Source: Chitinophagaceae bacterium (lineage in GTDB: Bacteria > Bacteroidota > Bacteroidia > Chitinophagales > Chitinophagaceae). From it: a stretch of DNA of 54,757 nucleotides. The stretch's first letter is position 1. Each line of letters starts with the position of its first letter. Shown here piece by piece: positions 22,826-31,685 of the stretch. The stretch is taken from contig CANFLL010000016.1 of the NCBI GenBank assembly GCA_947447825.1, positions 1 to 54,757 of the forward strand, read 5' to 3'. The translations under genes and the position numbers were made by a program. A model generated the notes under the pieces. It ran no database searches, had not been told where the DNA came from, and saw only the letters and a program-made list of their open reading frames with translations.

Positions 22826-24916
22826 TTGGCAACACCCATTGAATACCTTAAAGGTGTTGGCCCATTGCGTGGTGATTCTTTGAAAAAAGAACTGAACATT
22901 TATTCATTCGACGATTTACTAAATCATTTCCCTAATCGCCACATAGATAAAACTAAGATTAATACAATTGCTGACATTCATTCAGAAACTGACTTTATTC
23001 AGGTTGTAGGAAGGCTTACACACTTGGAAGGCATAGGAGAATTTAGAGCTAGGCGACTAGTTGGGCAACTGCAAGATGGTACCGGAATTTTAGACCTTGC
23101 TTGGTTTCAGGGAACAAGCTGGGTGGAGAAGAACTTACATGTAGGTACAAAATATTTGGTTTATGGGCGCACAGGCATGTTTAACAATAAGCCACAAATT
23201 GTTCATCCAGAAATTGAAGTGTATGTACCTGCACAAGTGGGTGCTAAAAACTTGCTAGAACCCGTGTATCCTAGCACTGAAAAACTAAAAGCAAAGAGTT
23301 TAGGCGGCAGACAGATTGGTGCTTTAACGAAACAATTGTTTACCCAATTAAAACCAACTGATATTCCTGAAAACATTCCAAACAATATTCTAGAAGCATT
23401 AAACTTACTGCCTAGGCATGAAGCTTATTTTAAAATACATTTCCCTTCCTCACCAGAGGAGTATGAAAGAGCCTTGAAGCGGTTGAAGTTTGAGGAGTTT
23501 TTTGTGGCGCAAGTGCGGCTAAACTTGGTGAGGCTTCAACGACACAGCTCTAGCAGAGGTGTGTTGTTTGAAAAGGTGGGTGATTATTTTAATACGTTCT
23601 ATAACGAACATCTCCCCTTTCCGCTCACGGGCGCACAGAAAAGAGTGCTGAAAGAAATAAGGATGGATACGGCCAAGGGCTATCAAATGAACCGCCTTTT
23701 GCAGGGTGATGTGGGCAGTGGAAAAACCATTGTGGCTTTGCTGAGTATGTTGCTAGCAGCAGATAATGGCTTCCAGAGTTGTATGCTTGCTCCTACAGAA
23801 ATATTGGCACAGCAACACTATAACGGATTGAGTGAACTACTAGATGGACTACCATTAAACATTAAATTGCTAACTGGAAGCACTAAAGTGAAACAAAGAC
23901 GAGAAATTAAAGCAGGACTGGAAGATGGTTCCCTGCACTTTGTGGTGGGTACACATGCCTTATTAGAAGATGCTGTTCAGTTTAAAAACTTAGGCTTTGT
24001 AGTGGTGGATGAACAGCATCGGTTTGGCGTGGCTCAACGTGCTAAGATGTGGGAGAAAGCAACTATTCCGCCACACATATTGGTAATGACTGCCACCCCA
24101 ATACCTCGAACACTTGCCATGACTGCTTATGGCGACCTTGATTATAGCGTGATTGATGAATTGCCCCCAGGCAGAAAGCCCATACTTACTGTTCACAGAA
24201 ACGAAATGGCTAGGGCGAGTGTAATGGAGTTTATTAGGGGAGAAGTGGAAAAAGGAAGACAGGCGTACATCATATATCCACTGATAGATGAGAGTGACAA
24301 AGTGAGTTATGAGGATTTGATGCAAGGCTATGAACAAGTGAAAAGCTTTTTCCCTGAACCTAAATACTTAATCAGTATGGTTCATGGACGACAAACACCC
24401 GACATTAAACAAACTAATATGGACAGGTTTGTACGTGGCGAAACTAACATAATGGTTAGCACTACAGTAATTGAAGTGGGGGTTAATGTACCTAACGCTA
24501 GCGTGATGGTGATAGAAAGCACGGAGAAATTTGGCTTATCGCAGTTGCATCAATTGAGAGGACGCGTAGGAAGAGGTAGCGAAAAAAGCTTTTGCATTCT
24601 TTTAACGGGTAGCAAAGTAAGCAGAGAAGGCAAAGAACGTATCAACATTATGTGTGCTACTAATGATGGTTTCAAAATTGCTGAAAAAGATTTAGAACTG
24701 CGTGGTCCAGGAGATATTGAAGGAACAAGGCAAAGTGGTGCATTAAATTTTAAACTGGTATCGCTTGTGGATGATAAAGAAGTGTTGGAGAGGGCAAAAA
24801 GCATTGCAGAGAAATTGGTTGCTGAAGATGAAAAACTGAATCTGCCACTTAACTTACCCCTTAAAAGCTTTTTACAGCAACAAAAAGGGAAGACAGGATG
24901 GAGTAAGATTTCATAG
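22826..24916 (+). CDS. recG: ATP-dependent DNA helicase RecG
   Basis: 696 residues, normal RecG length. The start is a TTG giving MATPIEYLKGVGPLRGDSL, which fits the RecG N-terminus; an in-frame stop lies just upstream and no ATG is available. Seen: the wedge/OB domain (about 60-150), Walker A in L-L-Q-G-D-V-G-S-G-K-T (about 292-302), the D-E-Q-H box (about 393), and the C-terminal helicase half with S-T-T-V-I-E-V-G-V-N-V-P and Q-L-R-G-R-V-G-R-G. RecG remodels stalled forks and Holliday junctions. Confidence 0.97.
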   Translation: MATPIEYLKGVGPLRGDSLKKELNIYSFDDLLNHFPNRHIDKTKINTIADIHSETDFIQVVGRLTHLEGIGEFRARRLVGQLQDGTGILDLAWFQGTSWVEKNLHVGTKYLVYGRTGMFNNKPQIVHPEIEVYVPAQVGAKNLLEPVYPSTEKLKAKSLGGRQIGALTKQLFTQLKPTDIPENIPNNILEALNLLPRHEAYFKIHFPSSPEEYERALKRLKFEEFFVAQVRLNLVRLQRHSSSRGVLFEKVGDYFNTFYNEHLPFPLTGAQKRVLKEIRMDTAKGYQMNRLLQGDVGSGKTIVALLSMLLAADNGFQSCMLAPTEILAQQHYNGLSELLDGLPLNIKLLTGSTKVKQRREIKAGLEDGSLHFVVGTHALLEDAVQFKNLGFVVVDEQHRFGVAQRAKMWEKATIPPHILVMTATPIPRTLAMTAYGDLDYSVIDELPPGRKPILTVHRNEMARASVMEFIRGEVEKGRQAYIIYPLIDESDKVSYEDLMQGYEQVKSFFPEPKYLISMVHGRQTPDIKQTNMDRFVRGETNIMVSTTVIEVGVNVPNASVMVIESTEKFGLSQLHQLRGRVGRGSEKSFCILLTGSKVSREGKERINIMCATNDGFKIAEKDLELRGPGDIEGTRQSGALNFKLVSLVDDKEVLERAKSIAEKLVAEDEKLNLPLNLPLKSFLQQQKGKTGWSKIS

Positions 24917-24936
24917 ACTATTATTTAAAACTTCTA

Positions 24937-24957
24937 GTTTTAAATTTTAAGTTTTAA
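24937..24957. repeat. Short heptad array downstream of recG
   Basis: GTTTTAA, ATTTTAA, GTTTTAA, starting 20 bp past the recG stop. It is the shortest member of the heptad family I accept; AT-rich composition alone might produce it. Confidence 0.55.
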
Positions 24958-25082
24958 AATGAGTTTTTATCCTTTGTGCCAGATAAACACTCATACATTT
25001 AGCCTTAAAGTATCATTTTTAGCAAACCATTTTATTCAGACTATAAATAAAATGACTTTACTTTACCATATATAATACGAGG

Positions 25083-28000
25083 ATGCAGTTAAAATTTATA
25101 TCAACATTTCTATTCATCGCACTTCTGCTTTCTGCCACAAATGCCCTATGCCAACAAAATTTAGAGTTTATAGAAAACAAAGGTCAGTGGGATAAGAATA
25201 TATCTTTTAGGGGTGAATTAACTACAGGCATTTTTGCTTTAAAACCAGATGGTGGCTATCGCCTATTACAATATGATACTACTTGCTTAAAAGGTTTATT
25301 CAACAAGATTCATCCACATAGCCTTCCTACTTCAACATCCGAAGAAAAAGAAGAAACAAGCAATGGAGGCGATTTTAATTACACCATAAAAGGACATGTT
25401 TATGAAATAAAATTCATCAATTCAAACCCCTCTCCTATTGCACAGCCTGATAAACAACTGGAATGCTACAACAATTATATTATAGGAACAGATTCTACAA
25501 AATGGGCTGGCCATTGCCGGATATTTAATGCAGTAACCTACAAAAACCTGTATCCCAACATAGATATTCGTTACTATACAGATAGAGGCAACATCAAATA
25601 TGATTTCATTATTCATCCTGGTGGCAACCCAAATGACATCATTATGTATGTAGATGGTGCTGATAATGTTGCTGTGCGAAATGGGCAGCTTTCTATTAAA
25701 ACTAGTGCAGGAGAAGTTCGTGAATCTATTCCTTCTAGCTTTCAAATAAATAATCGGGTTGGTAAAAAAGAGGTTTCTTGTAACTATAAGGTTAAAGGAA
25801 ACATTGTTCATTTTAATGTTCTATCAAGTATTGAAAAAGATGCCACACTAATTATTGATCCACAGTGGATTTTTTCAACTTTCACGGGTAGTCGCATAGA
25901 CAACTGGGGTTATGCTGCTACTTATGATGCAGATGGTAACTTTTATGCAGGGGGCATAGTGTTTGGAACAGGATTCCCTGTATCTAATGGTGCATATAAA
26001 ACCACTTTCACAGGAGGCAATAATGGAACTGGCGAAGGAGGAGGCTTTGATATTGGTATTATGAAGTTTAATCCCTTAGGTACTGCAAGAGTATATGCTA
26101 CTTATCTTGGCGGATCAGGCAACGAATATCCACACAGCATGGTGGTGGATGCCAATAAAAATTTAATTGTTTCTGGCAAAACAACGTCTGCAGATTATCC
26201 CAATTACCCAGCATCAATAGAACATTATGGTCCAGGCAATCCAAGCAACAATAATTTCGATATTATTCTTACCAAGCTAAATGCTTCAGGAACTGCATTG
26301 ATTGGTTCTAGAGTAATTGGAGGATTAAGTAATGATGGGGTTAATATTGGCAATAAGTATACTTCATTTGGCCCGCAATCTATAAGACTAAATTATGGCG
26401 ACGACTCTCGTAGTGAGGTCATTATTGATAGTGCTGGTTACGTTTATTTAGCATCCTGCACACAATCCACAGACTTTCCTGTTACTTCTAACGCCTTCCA
26501 AAAAACGCATGGCAGCAATAGTTCTGGCTCTTTCAATCAGGATGGAATAGTTTTAAAAACATCTCCCGATTTGAGTACCATAATGTTCAGTACTTATTTA
26601 GGTGGCAATGGCGATGACGCTGCTTTTGTACTAGCATTCGACCCTACTTCAAACAAGCTAGCGGTGGCTGGTGGAACAACAAGCAGAGACTTTCCTGGAG
26701 ACACGGTTAAAGCATTATATCCACATTATCAAGGCGGACAAACTGATGGCTTTATCACATTGATGAGTACTGATGGAAGTACACTTTACAACACTAGCTA
26801 CTTAGGCACCACAGGAAACGACATTGTTTTTGGGGTACAATTCGATAAGTTCGGCTACCCATACATTGTGGGTACTACTACAGGCAATTGGCCAGTTATG
26901 AATGCCACCTTTAAACAAAATGGTGGCAAGCAATTCATTGCTAAACTTGAAAAAGACCTGAGTGGCTTTGTCTATTCTACCACTTTTGGTACTGGCACTT
27001 CAATTGCCCCAAACATTTCCCCTATTGCTTTTCTGGTTGACCGTTGCGAGAATGTGTATGTTTCTGGCTGGGGAGGAAAAGGCAATACCCTTCAAAAATA
27101 TATAAGTGCAGGAACAATTGGCATGTCAGTTACCAGTGATGCCATAAAAAGCGTAACCGATGGTAGTGACTTTTACTTTTTTGTTCTAGAACACAATGCC
27201 AATAGTCAGTTATATGGCAGCTTCTTTGGGCAAGATGGAGGAAGATATCCTGATCATGTGGATGGTGGCACCAGTAGATTCGACAAAAATGGGGTAATAT
27301 ATCAAGCTCTTTGTGCCAACTGCGAAGGCGGTGCAGTGTTCCCTACCACTGGTGGCGTGGCCTATCCTAACAATGGATCAACAGGTTGCAATCTGGCTGC
27401 GGTGAAAATTGCGTTCAATTTGGCAGGTGTAGGAGCAGATATTAAATCGAAAATAAAAGGAATAAAAGGTAAAATACTAGGTTGTGTGCCTATGTCGGCA
27501 ACCTTTACAGACGAAATTGGCGAAGGCAGAACATACGTTTGGGACTTTGGAGATAATACAACTAAAATCACCACAACTAATCCTACTGTAAATCACTTGT
27601 TTAGCAACATTGGCACCTATAAAGTTTCACTAGTGTCTATAGATTCTACGGCTTGCAACATTGCCGATACTTCTAGCACAACCATTAGAGTAGCAAACAA
27701 TGAATCTGTGCTAAAAATAAATGCTAACAAAACAGGAGACTGTACCTCTAAAACCTATCTTTTCAATAACACAAGTTTCGGAGAAACAAGCTTTAAAAGC
27801 AACAGCTTCACGCTTTATTTTGGTGATGGTAATCAACAAGATTTGAAAGCACCACAACAAATAGCCCATACCTACTTGGCAGAAGGAACATATAAAGCCA
27901 GTCTTTGGTTGAATGATACAAGCTATTGCAATGCGCCCGATTCAATACAATTGGTTATTCGTATTGCACAAAATGTAAAAGCCGTTATCACTACAAACCC

Positions 28001-28745
28001 ACTTGGTTGTGCCCCTTACGATGCTGTTATTACCAACAATTCCCTTGGTGGCGAAACATTCCATTGGGACTTTGGTGATGGAACTCCTAAATTTACCAGC
28101 AACGACATTAACATAACCCATCATTATAAAGATACTGGCACTTACGTAATTAAACTGGAAGCAATAGATAGTTCTACTTGCAACATTAATAGTTCCACCA
28201 CATTTGTTTTATCTGTAAAGGATAAACCAACAGCTGCATTTAGTTTTTCACCCAATCCTCCACAGGCAAACACTGAGGTGTCTTTCACCAATCAATCTGC
28301 AGAAGCCACAAAGTATATCTGGATTTTTGATGATGGCGACACGCTAATTACCACAGATCATAATGCAGTCGTATCACATACTTTCAATGCTAGCCAAACT
28401 TATCGGGTAACGCTTATTGCACTTAATGAAAGCGGTTGTTCAGACACAGTTCAACATGACGTAAAAGCATTGGTAAGCCCAATTGTAGATGTGGCTAATG
28501 CGATTTCTCCTAATGGAATTAATAATAAAGTAGAAGTAAAGGGCTACGGAATTAATAAAATTAAATGGGTTATTTATAATCGTTGGGGACAAAAAGTGTT
28601 TGAAACAACCAATGTAAATGATGCTTGGTATGGCAAACTAAATGGACAAGTACTTCCACCAGATGTATATACTTACACACTTGATATTACTTACACAAAT
28701 CGTGATCACACCACTAAAACAGGAGATATTACTTTATTAAAATAG
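25083..28745 (+). CDS. T9SS type B cargo protein: DUF7948, SBBP propeller, PKD repeats, CHU_C tail
   Basis: 1220 residues. Signal peptide (about 1-24), then a DUF7948-type region (about 28-260, beginning with F-I-E-N-K-G-Q-W-D), an SBBP beta-propeller (about 265-780) with repeating V-D-A-N-K-N-L-I-V-S-G-K-T-type units, about four PKD modules (marked by W-D-F-G-D at about 819, Y-F-G-D-G at about 910, W-D-F-G-D-G at about 995 and F-D-D-G-D at about 1080), and a gliding-motility-type C-terminal domain (about 1137-1220) that directs export by the type IX system (type B). It abuts the PorP/SprF gene with no spacer. Likely a large surface protein involved in adhesion or gliding; the exact role is unknown. 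Confidence 0.92.
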   Translation: MQLKFISTFLFIALLLSATNALCQQNLEFIENKGQWDKNISFRGELTTGIFALKPDGGYRLLQYDTTCLKGLFNKIHPHSLPTSTSEEKEETSNGGDFNYTIKGHVYEIKFINSNPSPIAQPDKQLECYNNYIIGTDSTKWAGHCRIFNAVTYKNLYPNIDIRYYTDRGNIKYDFIIHPGGNPNDIIMYVDGADNVAVRNGQLSIKTSAGEVRESIPSSFQINNRVGKKEVSCNYKVKGNIVHFNVLSSIEKDATLIIDPQWIFSTFTGSRIDNWGYAATYDADGNFYAGGIVFGTGFPVSNGAYKTTFTGGNNGTGEGGGFDIGIMKFNPLGTARVYATYLGGSGNEYPHSMVVDANKNLIVSGKTTSADYPNYPASIEHYGPGNPSNNNFDIILTKLNASGTALIGSRVIGGLSNDGVNIGNKYTSFGPQSIRLNYGDDSRSEVIIDSAGYVYLASCTQSTDFPVTSNAFQKTHGSNSSGSFNQDGIVLKTSPDLSTIMFSTYLGGNGDDAAFVLAFDPTSNKLAVAGGTTSRDFPGDTVKALYPHYQGGQTDGFITLMSTDGSTLYNTSYLGTTGNDIVFGVQFDKFGYPYIVGTTTGNWPVMNATFKQNGGKQFIAKLEKDLSGFVYSTTFGTGTSIAPNISPIAFLVDRCENVYVSGWGGKGNTLQKYISAGTIGMSVTSDAIKSVTDGSDFYFFVLEHNANSQLYGSFFGQDGGRYPDHVDGGTSRFDKNGVIYQALCANCEGGAVFPTTGGVAYPNNGSTGCNLAAVKIAFNLAGVGADIKSKIKGIKGKILGCVPMSATFTDEIGEGRTYVWDFGDNTTKITTTNPTVNHLFSNIGTYKVSLVSIDSTACNIADTSSTTIRVANNESVLKINANKTGDCTSKTYLFNNTSFGETSFKSNSFTLYFGDGNQQDLKAPQQIAHTYLAEGTYKASLWLNDTSYCNAPDSIQLVIRIAQNVKAVITTNPLGCAPYDAVITNNSLGGETFHWDFGDGTPKFTSNDINITHHYKDTGTYVIKLEAIDSSTCNINSSTTFVLSVKDKPTAAFSFSPNPPQANTEVSFTNQSAEATKYIWIFDDGDTLITTDHNAVVSHTFNASQTYRVTLIALNESGCSDTVQHDVKALVSPIVDVANAISPNGINNKVEVKGYGINKIKWVIYNRWGQKVFETTNVNDAWYGKLNGQVLPPDVYTYTLDITYTNRDHTTKTGDITLLK

Positions 28746-29768
28746 ATGAAATCCGCTAATTACATATTATTCATACTTTATTGTTGCATAGGCGTTGCCT
28801 CCGCACAGGGGCTTCATTTTTCGCAATACTTCAATGCACCCTTGTTGGTGAATCCCGCAAATGCAGGTTTCGATCCTGATTATGATTACCGAGTGGGTGG
28901 CAATTATCGCAATCAGTGGGCAAATGTGGCTTCCACTCCCTACAAAACTTCTAGTGCTTGGGCCGATGTTCAGGCACTTACTGGCAAACTACAAAATGGA
29001 TGGGTTGGGCTAGGTGCAACCATCTACAAAGATCAAGCGGGCAGTGGCAATCTAACCAGCACGCAAGGATATGCTAGTATTGCTTACCATCAATTGTTGG
29101 GCACTGCTAGTTTGCTTAGTTTGGGCGTTAATTTAGGAGCGGTAAACAAGAGCATAGATCCTAGTAAACTAACTTTCAACAATCAATGGGATGGTAAATT
29201 CTTCAATACCAGCACACCTGTTGACGGAGGAGAAAGCTTTGCTAATACCAATATCTCCTATTTCGATATGCAAATAGGCCTCAACTATGCATGGTTTGCT
29301 TCTCCTACCGCTTATGTAAATGTAGGATTGAGTGTTATGCACATTAACAAACCTTCTGAAAGTTTTTTTACCGCAAAAAGCAGTGTAGATGCTACTGTTC
29401 CTATGCGTTCCACTTTTTTTGTGAATAGTAGTTTTAAAATTGAAAACTTATGGATACTAAATCCTAATCTTTATTTCAGCAAATCTGGAGGTAATAATGA
29501 GACAGTTTTGGGGATGAATGCCAACAGAAACATTAGTGAAGATGGCAGTAAACAACTAGTTATGGGATTATATTATCGCTATAAAGATGCTTTTATTCCG
29601 TTGGTTGGTTATCAAGTTAACGATTTAAAAATGACTGCAAGCTACGACGTAACAGCCTCTGGTCTATCGGGCTATAACAGCAGTATGGGAGCTTATGAAT
29701 TCTCGATTATTAAAAGTGGCTCTTTCGACAGAACACGCCCCATCAAATGCCCATCTTTAAAGTTCTAG
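28746..29768 (+). CDS. PorP/SprF family type IX secretion outer membrane protein
   Basis: 340 residues with a signal peptide (about 1-20). The family signature is immediate: L-H-F-S-Q-Y-F-N-A-P-L-L-V-N-P-A-N-A-G, then G-G-N-Y-R-N-Q-W, and a beta-barrel throughout. PorP/SprF proteins work with one specific type B cargo encoded directly upstream, binding it and anchoring it to the T9SS and cell surface. The start codon follows the cargo stop without a gap, so translation is probably coupled. Confidence 0.95.
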   Translation: MKSANYILFILYCCIGVASAQGLHFSQYFNAPLLVNPANAGFDPDYDYRVGGNYRNQWANVASTPYKTSSAWADVQALTGKLQNGWVGLGATIYKDQAGSGNLTSTQGYASIAYHQLLGTASLLSLGVNLGAVNKSIDPSKLTFNNQWDGKFFNTSTPVDGGESFANTNISYFDMQIGLNYAWFASPTAYVNVGLSVMHINKPSESFFTAKSSVDATVPMRSTFFVNSSFKIENLWILNPNLYFSKSGGNNETVLGMNANRNISEDGSKQLVMGLYYRYKDAFIPLVGYQVNDLKMTASYDVTASGLSGYNSSMGAYEFSIIKSGSFDRTRPIKCPSLKF

Positions 29769-29774
29769 AGAAAT

Positions 29775-29942
29775 AGTTGTTAGTGGTTAGTGGTTAGTTA
29801 TTAGTTATTAGTATTTTGAATTTTATTACATCTAATCACTATTTTCTTAAAATGAATTTAGTTACAAGTTTTTAAGAAAGTAAATTTGTAACTACATGCC
29901 TAATAACTAATAACTTACCACTAACAACTAATAACTAATCAC
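29775..29942. repeat. Heptad arrays as inverted arms in a convergent gap
   Basis: Left arm 29775-29816: GTTGTTA, GTGGTTA twice, GTTATTA twice, GTATTTT. Right arm 29901-29942: TAATAAC twice, TTACCAC, TAACAAC, TAATAAC, TAATCAC, the reverse complements of the left-arm units. The arms lie at the two gene ends, and the right one contains the stop codon of the epimerase-like gene (29939-29941). A long stem could form across the 84-bp centre. Confidence 0.9.
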
Positions 29943-30586
29943 TTCCTTATATCCACATTTTCATAAATTTCTTTCTTGCCACCATCAATTCCTACTGTTA
30001 CCATTTTATGAGCCAGCACCTTCGAGCTAACACCAATATTTGGATAGATGAATGAAATAGGTCTATATAAAACACGCATAATACCATAAAAAAGATTGGG
30101 TTCTCGTCGTGGAGTCACAGGATAAATATAACCAGGCCGGAATATGTAGGTTCTAGCAAAATTCAGTTTCAATAATCTATTCTCTGCAATTCCTTTTGCC
30201 TTTGCAAACAAAACCCTGCTCTTTTCGGTGTTATCCGCTCCTTGTCCGCTTAAAAAACAAAAAGTAGCCATTGGGCTATTCCGCTTTAATGCTTCACTAA
30301 AAAACTTTGTAAAATCGATGGTCACTTTATTAAATTGTTCTTTAGGAACTTGCCCTGTATATACACCGATACAGTAAAAACAAACATCCTGATTTTGTAA
30401 GCGGGAGGCTATTGCCGTATAATCAGTAAAATCTGAGTGAATAACTTCTATCAATTTAGGATGTTGCAACCCTAAAGACATCCTAACAATACAAGTAACA
30501 GTACTTACATCTGCTCTTTCCAAGCATTCTTGAAGTATCAATTTACCTATCATTCCATTACTACCTGTTATTATCACTTTTTTCAT
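29939..30586 (-). CDS. NAD(P)-binding epimerase/dehydratase-like protein
   Basis: 215 residues from the ATG giving MKKVIITGSNGMIGKLI; a longer TTG reading is unlikely. The Rossmann motif G-S-N-G-M-I-G-K at the N-terminus binds NAD(P). The sequence resembles the atypical short-chain dehydrogenases of the HTATIP2/YbjT kind, with F-L-S-G-Q-G-A-D, A-K-G-x-A-E-N-R-L and F-R-P-G-Y-I-Y-P. The catalytic Y-x-x-x-K of classical members is replaced, so the function may be NADPH sensing or an unassigned reduction. It stands alone. Confidence 0.87.
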   Translation of the reverse strand: MKKVIITGSNGMIGKLILQECLERADVSTVTCIVRMSLGLQHPKLIEVIHSDFTDYTAIASRLQNQDVCFYCIGVYTGQVPKEQFNKVTIDFTKFFSEALKRNSPMATFCFLSGQGADNTEKSRVLFAKAKGIAENRLLKLNFARTYIFRPGYIYPVTPRREPNLFYGIMRVLYRPISFIYPNIGVSSKVLAHKMVTVGIDGGKKEIYENVDIRK

Positions 30587-30627
30587 CGCAGCGAATTTAC
30601 AGTTCTGCAATTACAAACTAACTTTTT

Positions 30628-30655
30628 GTGATTAGTGGTTAGTGATTAGTGGCTA
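30628..30655. repeat. GT-phased heptad array, 4 units
   Basis: GTGATTA, GTGGTTA, GTGATTA, GTGGCTA, about 40 bp upstream of the epimerase-like gene. The same units appear in the array at 29775-29942 and, complementary, at 2058-2092. Confidence 0.8.
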
Positions 30656-30852
30656 TCGATTATGTTTAATGATTAATGGCAGCCATGCTTTTACGCAAGC
30701 AAAGTCTTGGTTCTTACATTTTGTCAATCTCCTCTGGCATTTGTAGTAATCCATTACGCTCAATCTATTCCCTTTATCATTAATTAAAATGAGTTGATTC
30801 CCCAACTACTGTTAAGGTGATTGTAAGGAAAGATGAAAAGAGGTTGGCTTAT

Positions 30853-31070
30853 GTTGCCACTTATTTAAAAAAGATTGCCGTTTATGCCAGAAAGGTTGCT
30901 CCTTATGAGTTAAAAGTTGCCGTTTATGCCATAATGATTGCTCCTTATGAGTTAAAAAGAGCAACCGATTCAATAAAGTTTGCCGTTTATGGCCCAAAAA
31001 GGGCAAACAATACCCCTTCCGGTTGCCGTTTATGAGTCATTCATTGCCCTTTTTGACTCATAAACGGCAA
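30853..31070. repeat. 21-bp tandem array with hairpin cap at its right end
   Basis: Nine in-phase units of 21 bp run from 30853 to 31042. Most start R-TTGCC or TTGCT followed by GTTTATG or CCTTATG; units 6 and 8 are more diverged. The array ends with a perfect 17-bp stem (31023-31039 with 31054-31070) around a 14-nt loop, the last repeat copy being inverted. A 72-codon frame across it (30817-31035) reads as degenerate heptapeptides and shows no homology that I can recognise. Confidence 0.88.
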
Positions 31071-31175
31071 TGCCATGACGATTTGATTGAACATTTTGGA
31101 GCAGAATGCCTATAAAACATGCAAAATATACAATTTGAGTAGCTGCTAAGTAGGAATACTGAAATAATAGCCCCT

Positions 31176-31276
31176 TTTACACGCCCATCTCTGCGCTTTT
31201 AAAGTACAAAGTTTTATCTTTTTTACTATTCCCTTTGCAACTCCTTTGCGAATAGCTTTGTGGACTTTGCAGTAAA
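31176..31276. repeat. REP-like dispersed element, copy 2
   Basis: Begins TTTACACGCCCATCTCTGCG and ends GGACTTTGCAGTAAA. It aligns loosely with 13391-13499 over the whole length; the ends are best conserved. Confidence 0.45.
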
Positions 31277-31661
31277 ATTACCCTCCCTATTTAAATTAAT
31301 AAAAAAGTAGGGTTTCGCTAAAAGCGAAGGCTTCCTGAACTTAGCGGAATTGAAACCTATTTGAATAAACTTTTTAATTGAATACTACATTGAAAAAGTA
31401 TCAATTCCCCTAATAATAACTAAGAACCATAAAAAAGTATAAACAACACTTCTATCAGCTTTTAAAAGAACTTATTCGTAAGCTGATAGAATTTATTCTG
31501 AAGCATAAAACACAGCGTTTCTTGTTTATCTAGAAGCCATAAACGTATAATATTGTAAGGTTATAAGCCTGTGATAAGTAAATGGATGAATTTAAATAAT
31601 ATGCTTAGTGATTAATTTAAAGTTTGATTACTCCCCTTCATTTTATTCCATCAATTCCTAT
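31277..31661. other. Gene-free stretch
   Basis: About 385 bp, AT-rich, no ORF or RNA gene recognised. An inverted pair near 31460-31490 (ATCAGCTTTTAA ... TTCGTAAGCTGAT) gives a weak hairpin. Confidence 0.4.
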
Positions 31662-31669
31662 TATTTTTG
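31662..31669 (+). promoter_or_regulatory. -7 promoter box of the nuclease gene
   Basis: TATTTTTG fits TAnnTTTG and lies 16 bp before the start codon, which implies a very short leader. No matching -33 TTTG is seen at about 20 bp. Confidence 0.4.
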
Positions 31670-31685
31670 AAGCAAACACAACAAT

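Noticed and set aside
30817-31035. 72-codon frame across the 30853 array
   Set aside because: Same reasoning: a product of the 21-bp period. It runs into the terminal hairpin.
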